Source: an uncultured Saprospiraceae bacterium
GTDB taxonomy: Bacteria > Bacteroidota > Bacteroidia > Chitinophagales > Saprospiraceae
Assembly (NCBI GenBank): GCA_937967615.1
Contig: CALCMJ010000085.1
Span: 1 to 54,502 of the forward strand
Length of the DNA stretch: 54,502 nt
Reading direction: 5' to 3'
The notes beneath the pieces are model-generated. The model ran no database searches. It saw only the letters and a program-made list of their open reading frames with translations, and had not been told where the DNA came from. Position numbers and translations under genes: made by a program. Shown piece by piece: positions 44,630 to 53,669 of the stretch; position 1 is the stretch's first letter; every line of letters starts with the position of its first letter.

Positions 44630-45875
44630 GTACGTTCTCGATTTTTACATCGCCAATATACTCAACTATGCCTGAATTATTCCCTGCTTGTATAATTTCT
44701 ATACCTAACCAGCTGTCATTACAGGAATTATGAAGCCAGGCGTTATCTAGAATTAATTTTCCTCCTGGCTCTACAGTTATTTTAGCATCCCTTGGAAAGG
44801 ATATTCTGCAAGCGATGGTGAGTTGGGCATTTTTCTTGACTACTACATTATGATGTAAATCTTTGGCGCCATTCCAGATTTTATTTCCTTTGATCATAAT
44901 ATCTTGGGAGGCATCAAGCTTACACCAAGTAGGAATAACTAATTTTCTGTACTTCCCATCAATCTTAGCGATGTTCTTTCTTACGAGTCCCATTTGACAG
45001 GGGGTAATAGCCATTTGGCTACTGTTGTAATCCATCATATTATTGGAGGCAAGTGTTCCTTTTGATTTACATTTTGGATGGCCTTTATCCCAGCAGTTTG
45101 GATGTTTAGGTGTATCATCACAGCCATCATTCCCAGTCCATGAATGCCTTAAGCCAAAAATGTGACCTATTTCATGGTTTACTAGGGTGGCATAGGTCCA
45201 CGACTTTCTATCATTTTCGTACAATCCAGCAACTTTAAGAGAGGTACCTAAGGCGATTCCAGACCCATGGGGTTTGTAAGTCTTAGATTTTGTGCTGTCA
45301 GGATGATGAGGAAGAATAAATATATTTAATATGGAGTCTTCCCCTATGCTGTATTTTCTAATAACGTCCCTGCTGTAATTATTTCTATGTTTCCCTTTAT
45401 TGATAAAATAGAATAGCTCATCGTCCTTATGAAAATAGAATCCATCGTCAGAAGGATCATCTGTCGCAGGGGTGACGACATATTTCATTTGGGCGGGGAA
45501 AGTAGGCGTGTTATTTCCTTCCGGCAAATTCATAGCATGTACCTTGCTTAAGCGTGTATTTGCATTGAACAACAATTCACGCATAAATTTCTTGCCCTCT
45601 GCTTTGCCAAAATTATGTTTACCATTCCCATCATACATAAAATGAACATTCACCTTTACCTCTCGCATTTTGTGAAGAAGAGGTTCTCCTACCTCTGGAG
45701 CATAAGCCATATTGTCATCACAGCGCTCAGCCAAACTTTCTGCGCTTGATACTCTTGCCTGCGATTCCAAATCTGCAATTGATGAGATATAGTAATAATT
45801 TGATTTCTTACTGCAAGAGAGTAAGTAAACACAAAGAATTAATGAATAAAATACTATGTATTGAGTCCTCCACAT
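44610..45875 (-). CDS. M43 family (pappalysin-like) zinc metallopeptidase lipoprotein
   Basis: 421 residues from the ATG at 45875 (an upstream extension to 45932 lies inside fabG and is rejected). Lipoprotein signal with lipobox LLSC. Zinc motif HEIGHIFGLRH (His234, His238, His244) and a Met-turn NNMMDYN are both intact, with Cys-rich inserts between them (GCDDTPKHPNCWDKGHPKC), as in M43. The last 100 residues look like a beta-helical/beta-rich tail (NVVVKKNAQLTI, GGKLILDNAWLHN). It overlaps fabG by 22 bases and the membrane gene by 20, so the three form a tight operon. Confidence 0.9.
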   Translation of the reverse strand: MWRTQYIVFYSLILCVYLLSCSKKSNYYYISSIADLESQARVSSAESLAERCDDNMAYAPEVGEPLLHKMREVKVNVHFMYDGNGKHNFGKAEGKKFMRELLFNANTRLSKVHAMNLPEGNNTPTFPAQMKYVVTPATDDPSDDGFYFHKDDELFYFINKGKHRNNYSRDVIRKYSIGEDSILNIFILPHHPDSTKSKTYKPHGSGIALGTSLKVAGLYENDRKSWTYATLVNHEIGHIFGLRHSWTGNDGCDDTPKHPNCWDKGHPKCKSKGTLASNNMMDYNSSQMAITPCQMGLVRKNIAKIDGKYRKLVIPTWCKLDASQDIMIKGNKIWNGAKDLHHNVVVKKNAQLTIACRISFPRDAKITVEPGGKLILDNAWLHNSCNDSWLGIEIIQAGNNSGIVEYIGDVKIENVLDPIKE

Positions 45876-46591
45876 ATACTTAAAACTTGTCCTGTTATAT
45901 ATTTGGACATATCTGAACCTAAAAAGACACATCCATCCGCAACATCTGTTCCCGTGCCCAATCTTTTAATGGGTATGTTGTCAATGTAAGCTTGTTTGGT
46001 TTTTTCATCTAACTCATCTGTCATGTCCGTTTCTATAAAGCCGGGAGCAATCGCATTACAACGAATTCCTCTTGATCCTATTTCTTTTGCTATTGATTTT
46101 GTAAATCCTATAATACCTGCTTTCGACGCTGCATAATTTGCCTGTCCTGCATTTCCAAATACTCCTACGACTGAACTCATATTAATAATGGATCCACTTC
46201 GCGCCTTAAGCATTGGGCGCATAATTTGCTTTGTTAAGTTAAAAACGGACTTGAGGTTTATCTCAATAACCCTGTCCCATTGCTCTTCACTCATCCTAAG
46301 CATAAGCGTATCATCTGTTATGCCAGCATTGTTTATTAATATATCAATGCGTTCGTGTTTTGCAATGACTTCATTTATAAGCAGTCCAGCCGCTTCAAAA
46401 TTACTTGCGTCAGATTGCAATGCAGTGACTCTGGAGCCCAAATCAGCAACTAAAGCATCTGCTTTTTCAGAGGATGATCTATAGGTAAAGATTATTTCTG
46501 CTCCTTCAGAATGAAATCTTCTTACAATTGCTTCACCTATTCCGCGAGAACCGCCAGTGATCAAACATATCTTATTGTCTAATAATCCCAT
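45854..46591 (-). CDS. fabG: 3-oxoacyl-[acyl-carrier-protein] reductase
   Basis: Reduces 3-oxoacyl-ACP in fatty acid elongation with NADPH. Gly-rich GGSRGIG, NNAG in ILINNAGITDDTLMLRM (a FabG hallmark), catalytic Ser in NMSSVVG, Tyr and Lys in YAASKAG, and IAPGFIETDMT. The ATG at 46589-46591 (MGLLDNK) gives the usual 245 residues; the frame extends six codons further. First gene of the operon with the M43 peptidase and the membrane protein. Confidence 0.92.
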   Translation of the reverse strand: MGLLDNKICLITGGSRGIGEAIVRRFHSEGAEIIFTYRSSSEKADALVADLGSRVTALQSDASNFEAAGLLINEVIAKHERIDILINNAGITDDTLMLRMSEEQWDRVIEINLKSVFNLTKQIMRPMLKARSGSIINMSSVVGVFGNAGQANYAASKAGIIGFTKSIAKEIGSRGIRCNAIAPGFIETDMTDELDEKTKQAYIDNIPIKRLGTGTDVADGCVFLGSDMSKYITGQVLSICGGLNT

Positions 46592-46649
46592 AATTAATAA
46601 TATACTCAAATGTAAATAAACAAAACGAGCAAGTATTAAAATCTTACAA

Positions 46650-46657
46650 TACCTTTG
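46650..46657 (+). promoter_or_regulatory. -7 promoter element before the acyl-CoA dehydrogenase gene
   Basis: TACCTTTG, an exact TAnnTTTG match, 17 bases before the ATG. Confidence 0.5.
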
Positions 46658-46674
46658 TGGAATAAATTATATCC

Positions 46675-48999
46675 ATGCAAACTAGCCAAGAAATAGGGGC
46701 AAAATTTTCACCAGGTGTTTTGACGCTTTTACCTATGTTTTATGTAGGATGGTCTGATAGTGTTCTCAGCCCTACTGAAATAAAAGTAATTCAGGATACT
46801 ATTAATGACTTTCCCTTCCTTACGGAAGAAGATAAAACTTACCTGATAAAATGGACAGATCCGTCACAGCCACCCAGCAGAACACTTTTTAAATCTTGGG
46901 CAATAGCCATTCAAGAATATGCTGAAGAAATTCCGTATCAAAAAAAGAGATCTCTTGCTGATCTAGGTCTTGAAATTGCGCAAGCGAGTACAGGATATAA
47001 AAACAAGGAAATATTTAATGCACCAGAGACAAGAAATGCATTGAATGAAGTAGAAAAAGCCCTTGGACTGGATAATATGTTGAGTAGGAATCTGATTCTA
47101 GCCAAAGGAGAAAATAGCAAAGTAGAAAACAAACTTGGCTATAGCTTTTCGCCGCAAAAACTGGGATTGATTTTGGATGGAAAGTATAGAGTAACAAAAG
47201 AACGCATGAGGAAACTTATGCGAGATCCATTCTTTGCGTATCAGACAATAAGAGATAAAGATGACTACCGGAATCATGTGCTTAAACAATTAAAAGCATT
47301 AGCAGATCAAGGCTTAAGCGGTTATGCATTCCCCAAAGAATTTGGCGGGGCGGATAAAAGAGGTGACCACCTGACAGTTTTTGAGATGTTAGGTTACCAT
47401 GATTTAAGTCTTACTATAAAGTTTGGAGTGCAATACGGACTTTTCGGCGGCGCTGTTCTAGGCTTAGGTACACAACGACACCATGTAAAATATATTGAAC
47501 CTCTGATAAAAGCTGATCTGCTAGGTTGTTTTGCAATGACAGAAACAGGACATGGTTCTAATGTTAAAGGATTAGAAACAACAGCAATCTTTGATAAAGC
47601 AAGTGATTCTTTAATCATAAATTCCCCAACTAGAGATGCCGGAAAAGAATACATCGGGAATGCCATGCATTGTACAATGGCAGCCGTGTTTGCTCAGCTC
47701 CATGTTGACGGAGATGTACATGGAGTCCATTGTATTTTAGTTCCAGTAAGAGATAGTAAAGGCAACTTATTGGATGGTGTAGAAATAGAAGACTGTGGAT
47801 ACAAAATGGGCCTGAATGGTGTGGATAATGGAAGGCTTTGGTTTCATGATGTGCAAGTCCCTAGAGAAAATCTCTTAGATAAATATGGAACAATCACATC
47901 AGAGGGAAAATATGAGAGTAAGATAAAGGATGCTAACAAACGCTTCTTTACTATGTTGGGGGCTCTTGTAGCGGGGCGAGTTTGTGTAGGTCTCGCAGGA
48001 TTGAATGCATCAAAGATTGCACTCACAATTGCAATCAAGTATGGATTAAAACGAAGACAATTTGCTCCAAAGGACGGTGAAGAAGAAACCATCTTAATGG
48101 ACTATCCTACGCATCAGAGAAGACTTATTCCTTTAGTTGCAAAAACGTATGCGCTCTATTTTGCTCTTAGTGATCTTAGTGTAGAATACTCAGAACTAAA
48201 TGCTGATTCAGATATGCGCAGGGTAGAAACTCTAGCGGCAGGACTTAAGGCAATCGCAACTTGGCACACTACAAATACCATTCAAGAATGCAGAGAGGCA
48301 TGTGGCGGAAAAGGTTATCTAGCTGAAAACAGATTTACAGACCTCAAGGCAGATACTGATATTTTTACAACGTTTGAAGGAGACAATACAGTTTTACTAC
48401 AGTTGGTAGCAAAAGGATTGCTTACAGAGTTTAAAAAATCCTTTAACGATGACGGCTTTAGAGCAGTAATACGCATTTTAGGAAGTAAAATATCTCAAAC
48501 AGCAACAGAGTATAATCCTGTGTTCAGAAGAAACACAAGTGTTGAACATCTTACAAGTGGAGAATTTATCAAAGAAGCATTTGAATATAGAGAACAAAAA
48601 CTTCTACTCTCCGTATCACAGCGCATGCGTGATTATTTGAAAAAGGGTATTGGGGCACACTCTGCATATTTAAAATGCCAAAATCATATGATAGAATTGT
48701 CCAAGGCATACGTAGATAGGCTGGCATTAAAATCCATGTATAGAAAAATAGATGCGCTTGATAATTCTCCAGAAAAAGAAATTCTGATAAAACTTTATCA
48801 GCTTTTTGGTCTTCATACCATTGAAGAAAATAAAGGTTGGTTTTTAGAAAATGATTTTATGGAAGGAAGTAAGTCCAAGGCAATACGCAGAGTGGTAAAC
48901 AAATTGTGTCAGGAACTCAGGTATGAGGCTGATGGTCTCGTAGACGCCTTTCTTATCCCGGAAGAAATGTTAGGCGCTAAGATCATTTTGTATAACTAG
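46675..48999 (+). CDS. Acyl-CoA dehydrogenase / acyl-CoA oxidase family protein with helical N-terminal domain
   Basis: 774 residues, much longer than the ~380 of simple acyl-CoA dehydrogenases and close to acyl-CoA oxidases. Residues 1-90 are a helical domain (GWSDSVLSPTEIKVIQD) that resembles TerB-like modules. Then come the ACAD parts: CFAMTETGHGSNVKGLETTA (FAD/substrate loop), GCGYK-like DCGYKMGLNGVDNGRLWF, the oxidase-type KYGLKRRQF, and RE-CGGKGYLAENRF followed by FTTFEGDNTVLLQLVAKGLL, where the Glu of FEGDN is the likely base. A C-terminal helical region follows. Role: first step of fatty acid beta-oxidation; whether it uses oxygen or a flavoprotein cannot be told. Confidence 0.85.
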   Translation: MQTSQEIGAKFSPGVLTLLPMFYVGWSDSVLSPTEIKVIQDTINDFPFLTEEDKTYLIKWTDPSQPPSRTLFKSWAIAIQEYAEEIPYQKKRSLADLGLEIAQASTGYKNKEIFNAPETRNALNEVEKALGLDNMLSRNLILAKGENSKVENKLGYSFSPQKLGLILDGKYRVTKERMRKLMRDPFFAYQTIRDKDDYRNHVLKQLKALADQGLSGYAFPKEFGGADKRGDHLTVFEMLGYHDLSLTIKFGVQYGLFGGAVLGLGTQRHHVKYIEPLIKADLLGCFAMTETGHGSNVKGLETTAIFDKASDSLIINSPTRDAGKEYIGNAMHCTMAAVFAQLHVDGDVHGVHCILVPVRDSKGNLLDGVEIEDCGYKMGLNGVDNGRLWFHDVQVPRENLLDKYGTITSEGKYESKIKDANKRFFTMLGALVAGRVCVGLAGLNASKIALTIAIKYGLKRRQFAPKDGEEETILMDYPTHQRRLIPLVAKTYALYFALSDLSVEYSELNADSDMRRVETLAAGLKAIATWHTTNTIQECREACGGKGYLAENRFTDLKADTDIFTTFEGDNTVLLQLVAKGLLTEFKKSFNDDGFRAVIRILGSKISQTATEYNPVFRRNTSVEHLTSGEFIKEAFEYREQKLLLSVSQRMRDYLKKGIGAHSAYLKCQNHMIELSKAYVDRLALKSMYRKIDALDNSPEKEILIKLYQLFGLHTIEENKGWFLENDFMEGSKSKAIRRVVNKLCQELRYEADGLVDAFLIPEEMLGAKIILYN

Positions 49000-49227
49000 C
49001 TAGCAAAAGTTTTGTATACAATTTTGCAATTAATCACATATATGAACTTCTAAACTTAAAAAAGAATAGTTTTAGTTTATCACTTCTATTACATAGTATT
49101 ACGCGGCTATACGACTTCTGTATGTAAACTATTGCATTTAAAAGAAATTGCAGAAATGGGAAACATTATCTATCAGGAATGGTCACAGATAATTAAACCC
49201 CACTAAACTTTTTGTACTGATAATTAC
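49000..49227. other. Gene-free stretch after the acyl-CoA dehydrogenase gene
   Basis: AT-rich, no coding frame or RNA gene seen. It is followed by a terminator and a GC-rich repeat, and the next gene starts only at 49466. Confidence 0.5.
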
Positions 49228-49264
49228 ACCTCCTGTGAGATTGCTTACGGGAGGTCTTTTTTTT
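49228..49264 (+). terminator. Intrinsic terminator
   Basis: ACCTCCTGT pairs with ACGGGAGGT (one G-U pair) around a 10-base loop, followed by CTTTTTTTT. Confidence 0.75.
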
Positions 49265-49370
49265 GGACGATTCCCTTCTTCGCAAAGCTCAGAAGGGACC
49301 AGGCTATCCATGACTCCACATCCGTTGCGGTCCTACGGACTCCCTAAGGGATCATTCCTATCCTTATCGC
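49265..49370 (+). repeat. GC-rich palindromic dispersed element, copy 3
   Basis: GGACGATTCCC at the start, GGGACCAGGCTATCC in the middle, a palindromic centre (GCGGTCCTACGGACTCC) and CCTATCCTTATCGC at the end. Block order matches copies 1 and 2; the middle block differs most. Directly behind the terminator. Confidence 0.6.
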
Positions 49371-49465
49371 GAATGGAAAGAACCTAAGGCATATAGATAA
49401 AAGTTTAATTTTTTATAGTATTTTAATGATGCCAATAATTTCTTTGCTTACACAAATCTATAACT

Positions 49466-51031
49466 ATGATCCATAGAACTGAACTCAATTGCATTTTATG
49501 TTTTTTACTTTTATCTACAATAACATTCGGGCAAACACCCTACTTAATTTCAGATTTTAACCCTGGAAATAGTTCTAGTTTTCAGCTTTCTAATTATGAA
49601 GGGGTAGCACTAGGAGAGAAATTTATAATGCCAGTTGTTGCAGAAGGTCTTGGATCTGAAATAGGAATGTTATATAATAATGAGGTGACTCTTCTTAAAG
49701 ATATATATACAGGAGAACAAGCTTCTGACCCAAGGCATTTTGTTGAGTATAAAGGAGAAGTGTATTTTTCAGCAACCTCTCAAGATGATTTAGGTGCGAT
49801 TTGGGTAACAGATGGCACAGTAGAGGGAACACGTTTGTTTTTTGATCCATCAAGCAGTACAATTCAGCAAGCGCCTGACGGCCTTATTGTATCCAATTCT
49901 AATCACCTATACTTTACGTATCGAAAATTAATTTTTATGTCTGACGGTGTGACAACTAAAGATATATTTGACGCAGTAGATTTTACCACAGACACCAAAT
50001 TTCAAGCAGATAATTATGTAAGATACAAGGATGGAATTGCATTTGTAGGCAAAGTTTCAAATCAAAATCGTCTATATGAAATCCAAGGAGACGCTGTAGA
50101 AGAATTAGGAATTATTCCTGGAATTTCAAACTTCGGTAGATTTTATGGACTGAGTGAACTTGATAAAGGTTTGGTGTTTAGTGTAGAAGATGGTTTTGAT
50201 GACACAGCTAGTGGGACGTTTACATATAACAGCGAAACAACCATATTAGAGAAGATGGACATCGGTACAAGCTACGCAATACGATTGCACCCCATTGAAG
50301 GAAACAAGGCGTTTGGATATGTGAGAGGGGAAGGTTACTATCTGATTCATGATGTTGATGAGCCAGCGGAATTAGTTTTAGAGAATACCAATACTATAGT
50401 TGCAAATACAGAATCAATGATATTCACAAGCATTCCAGATAAATTTGCATTCACACATCAGTATCATCAAGATCTATTTTATCATGATGAAAGTAACTCG
50501 GATGCAACAATGCTTTTGGACGATTTAAATTTCCCGTCAGAATTTGTTACCATTGGACACCATGCTTTTATAGCATTTGGTATCTTTAATGGTTGGGAGC
50601 CAGTCCTGTATTATGTTAATTTAAAAACAGGAGAAACCATAAATTTGCACGAATTTAATCAACCCTCCCTAAACTTTGCTACCGTGCTTCCTGTGACCGT
50701 ACAAAATAATACTCTGTACTTTTTAAGTAATCTGAACCAAGACATAGGTAGAGAAATGTATGCACTCGATCTTGATTTTATTGTCGCTTCTGCTAAAAAA
50801 ACAGAAGAAGACGCTTCCATGACTGTTCAAGTAGCGGGTGATTATTTTAAAGTAATGGCAGAAGAGAATAAAGAATTTGAAGCACGGTTTATTTCGTTAA
50901 ATGGAGAATTGCTACGAGTCGTAAAAGGACAAAGCAATACAAGTATAGAATTACCAAAAATACAGGGCGTATTTTTTATTCAAGCAAAACTTGGGGATAA
51001 AGTAGCAACAACAAAGAGTATCCAATTTTAA
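49466..51031 (+). CDS. Secreted DGT-repeat protein with probable T9SS sorting domain
   Basis: 521 residues with signal peptide (LNCILCFLLLSTITFGQ). The segment GEVYFSATSQDDLGAIWVTDGT followed by EGTRLFFD is the ELWxTDGTxxGT repeat type found in many secreted Bacteroidota proteins, here in degenerate copies; the body is probably a beta propeller. The last 80 residues look like a sorting domain (FEARFISLNGELLRV, IQGVFFIQAKLGD, TKSIQF), though the NPxx start is missing. Function unknown. Confidence 0.75.
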   Translation: MIHRTELNCILCFLLLSTITFGQTPYLISDFNPGNSSSFQLSNYEGVALGEKFIMPVVAEGLGSEIGMLYNNEVTLLKDIYTGEQASDPRHFVEYKGEVYFSATSQDDLGAIWVTDGTVEGTRLFFDPSSSTIQQAPDGLIVSNSNHLYFTYRKLIFMSDGVTTKDIFDAVDFTTDTKFQADNYVRYKDGIAFVGKVSNQNRLYEIQGDAVEELGIIPGISNFGRFYGLSELDKGLVFSVEDGFDDTASGTFTYNSETTILEKMDIGTSYAIRLHPIEGNKAFGYVRGEGYYLIHDVDEPAELVLENTNTIVANTESMIFTSIPDKFAFTHQYHQDLFYHDESNSDATMLLDDLNFPSEFVTIGHHAFIAFGIFNGWEPVLYYVNLKTGETINLHEFNQPSLNFATVLPVTVQNNTLYFLSNLNQDIGREMYALDLDFIVASAKKTEEDASMTVQVAGDYFKVMAEENKEFEARFISLNGELLRVVKGQSNTSIELPKIQGVFFIQAKLGDKVATTKSIQF

Positions 51032-51146
51032 AAAAAAATTCAAGAGTGGCACACAAAGGCAAATATGGTCGCGCGTAGCCTAACATCTATCCCCTCCAAG
51101 GCAACCCCTAAGCCATATCTCCCGTATATAGGTGTAAATTCAAAAA

Positions 51147-51848
51147 ATGAAGTACCTATCCATCTTATTTGCATGTATTCTCTTATTTTCCTGCTCTAAG
51201 GATCAAGAGATTATGGACCTACCTGTCCAAATTGAAAGTCCGGATTATTATATGAACTTTGATATTGTAGGATCTTCATATGCTTCAGAAGATCAGACAC
51301 TGTATTCCATTGAAAGTGATCAGGATCTTACTATAAAAGCAAGCATAACAGAAGCACCAGGAGGATACCCCTACCATAATAGCCCATATTATAATCCCGT
51401 AGAGGAGGGGAAGATCAGACTTCTCATTTCTTTAAAATTCAGGTCAGAAACGCAAGAGAATTTTGAAAACACAGATTGGTTTTTTGAGTTCTTAGTGGTA
51501 GAAGATCTTGAAAATATCAACAAACTTGATGATGAGCTATTTGAATATAAGTCAAACAGCCTACTCTTTGAAAAAATGAAATTGTATAAAGAAGAAAATA
51601 ATTTCCCTTTATTGTTGACAATGCCTGATTTTCAAGAACTCAGCATGGGATGGGAATTAGGAGTATTATCTAATGTGGATTTCTATTTTGACGAAGAGAG
51701 TTATGACATAATAGAATTAAATTATCAGTCCTCAGAAGATAAAATAAACATGAGCGGCACATTTGATGTAAATTTGAAAGTTATGTCGTGTGGGTATTAT
51801 ACATTTTACGAAGTGAGAAAGGCAAATTTCAACTTACTAATTGAATAA
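51147..51848 (+). CDS. Hypothetical lipoprotein
   Basis: 233 residues with a lipoprotein signal (ILFACILLFSCSKD). No family recognised. The mature part is acidic and beta-rich, with a Tyr/Pro segment (GGYPYHNSPYYNPVEEG). It lies 15 bases before the ECF sigma gene, so it may share its transcript. The region before it (51040-51120) is GC-rich with a weak ATATGG / CCATAT inverted pair. Confidence 0.7.
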   Translation: MKYLSILFACILLFSCSKDQEIMDLPVQIESPDYYMNFDIVGSSYASEDQTLYSIESDQDLTIKASITEAPGGYPYHNSPYYNPVEEGKIRLLISLKFRSETQENFENTDWFFEFLVVEDLENINKLDDELFEYKSNSLLFEKMKLYKEENNFPLLLTMPDFQELSMGWELGVLSNVDFYFDEESYDIIELNYQSSEDKINMSGTFDVNLKVMSCGYYTFYEVRKANFNLLIE

Positions 51849-51862
51849 GCATTTAAACGATA

Positions 51863-52411
51863 TTGGAGGATAAAGAACTCAACATATTAATTACCAAATG
51901 CCAAAAGCAGCATGCTGCTAGCCAAAGGAAATTGTATGATCTCTATTACAATTATGGGATGACTATTGCCTCTAGGTATAGTAACAATAAACAGGAAACA
52001 GAAGAGATCGCAAATGATGGCTTTGTGAAATTATTTCGAGGAATAGATAAATATAAAAAAGAGATTCCATTCAAAGCCTGGTTAAGAACAATCTTTATCT
52101 CTTGTGGAATAGATCATTACAGAAAATTTAAAAACCAGAAAGTAAAGTATCTACATCCACAAGAAACAAGAAGGAACACTGGAGCTGATAGTTTAGACTC
52201 AGAATATCTTCTCCAGATGATTAGAAAACTGTCCGCCCAATATAGAATGGTATTTGTGCTTCATGTAATGGAAGGCTATACACATGAGGAAATCGCAAAA
52301 GAATTAAATATAAGTAGAGGTACTTCAAAATCTAACTTATCAAAAGCAAGGAATAATTTGAAGAATATGGTAAAACAACACGCATTAGAAACAGTAAAGT
52401 ATGGAAGATAA
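51863..52411 (+). CDS. RNA polymerase ECF sigma factor (with dual-membrane anti-sigma partner)
   Basis: 182 residues with region 2 (RKLYDLYYNYGMTIASRYSN, EIANDGFVKLFRGIDKYKKE) and region 4 (YRMVFVLHVMEGYTHEEIAK, ELNISRGTSKSNLSKARNNL). The start is TTG at 51863: a stop sits two codons earlier in frame, so no ATG start is available. It overlaps the next gene by 11 bases, consistent with coupled production of sigma and its inhibitor. Confidence 0.9.
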   Translation: MEDKELNILITKCQKQHAASQRKLYDLYYNYGMTIASRYSNNKQETEEIANDGFVKLFRGIDKYKKEIPFKAWLRTIFISCGIDHYRKFKNQKVKYLHPQETRRNTGADSLDSEYLLQMIRKLSAQYRMVFVLHVMEGYTHEEIAKELNISRGTSKSNLSKARNNLKNMVKQHALETVKYGR

Positions 52412-53666
52412 GCAACTAGACAAATTATTTAAGTCTGGATTGGAACGTCCTTTATCATATGATGGAAGAGATAGACAATGGACGGAGATAAACAATACAT
52501 TGCGCCAAGTTAAAAAATCTACTTTAAGAAAGTATTTACTCTTATGTATTCCATTGGTATTTCTTTTAGGTAGTTCATGGTTCTTAATTTCAAAATACGA
52601 GATTAATATTCAAGAGAAGTCACAAGTTATTTCTCAAGAACTCAGCACTACAAAAACTGAAATAGAAACCATAACACCAGAAACAACTTCTGAAGAAGGA
52701 AGCTCTGTATTTACCAAAATTGAAAATACGAATGATGATATAAAACATGAACTTGTTGCCAGATCTGAAAACTTACAAGGAAACGCGTCTAGTGTAAATT
52801 TTAATAATGAGATAGGAACATCCAATACAAACATTTTAGCAACACCAGTTCTTTTGGAAGAGGAATGCCAACCCTGTGAAGAAGAAGAGAGAGCCAAGAA
52901 TGAAAAAATATTAGCAGTTGACCATGTAACATATTTAAGCAATGCAGAACTACCAGAAAATCAAAAAACAAGTCTGCCTGTAAAGATCCATATTGACCTA
53001 ATAGAGTCTCTAGGATTAATACACTTAAATGCAGAGCATTTAATTTTGCCAAGAACAGCAATGGGAATTGCAGCGACACCTATTCTCATAAACAAAAAGG
53101 AAAAGAAATTTAATCTAAGAATAGGAGCAGAAAAAGAAAGTACACTTTCTAGTACATCTGCTCTAAGGCCTTATATTGGAATAGGATTTAATATCACAAA
53201 TAGACATAGATTAAATCTACATTTTAATAAAGTGGATATACAGAATACAGTTTTGCAAGATTGGGACTATTATAATATACCGCTCGCAGAACCAATAGAC
53301 CCTATTAATGAATTAGATACAGTCTTTATAAGTTATAAAAGAATGGCTTTAGATTTCCATCTAGAATCTTTTCTTTGGAAACAAGGAGTTTTATCTCTTG
53401 GATTAAACACCGGAGTAAGAATAAACAGAGCAGGAGAATCTAAACTCAACTATATTTATCAATCAGTTTACGGCTTTGAGTCATTAGAGAAAATTCAAGA
53501 AGCTAAATTGTTCATGTCAGAAATCTATGCTGGACCCTTTGTACAATTGGACCTAGGCGCATTTGCTTTAATAGGGAATTATAATTATAACAAAAATTTA
53601 AAGCACAACTCATATCGATGGCATAACAAGCATCGTTATAAGCTAGGCATAAACTATAAGTTTTAA
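52401..53666 (+). CDS. Probable dual-membrane-spanning anti-sigma factor (Dma-like)
   Basis: 421 residues in four parts: a cytosolic N-terminus of about 42 residues (MEDKQLDKLFKSGLERPLSY, WTEINNTLRQ), one membrane helix (about 44-63, LLLCIPLVFLLGSSWFL), a low-complexity periplasmic stretch of about 160 residues rich in Glu, Thr and Asn, and a C-terminal part (about 235-421) of alternating beta strands ending in Phe (GINYKF), as outer-membrane barrels do. This matches the Dma anti-sigma factors described in Bacteroides thetaiotaomicron, which join inner and outer membranes. Its gene overlaps the ECF sigma gene. The barrel call rests on pattern only. Confidence 0.8.
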   Translation: MEDKQLDKLFKSGLERPLSYDGRDRQWTEINNTLRQVKKSTLRKYLLLCIPLVFLLGSSWFLISKYEINIQEKSQVISQELSTTKTEIETITPETTSEEGSSVFTKIENTNDDIKHELVARSENLQGNASSVNFNNEIGTSNTNILATPVLLEEECQPCEEEERAKNEKILAVDHVTYLSNAELPENQKTSLPVKIHIDLIESLGLIHLNAEHLILPRTAMGIAATPILINKKEKKFNLRIGAEKESTLSSTSALRPYIGIGFNITNRHRLNLHFNKVDIQNTVLQDWDYYNIPLAEPIDPINELDTVFISYKRMALDFHLESFLWKQGVLSLGLNTGVRINRAGESKLNYIYQSVYGFESLEKIQEAKLFMSEIYAGPFVQLDLGAFALIGNYNYNKNLKHNSYRWHNKHRYKLGINYKF

Positions 53667-53669
53667 ATT

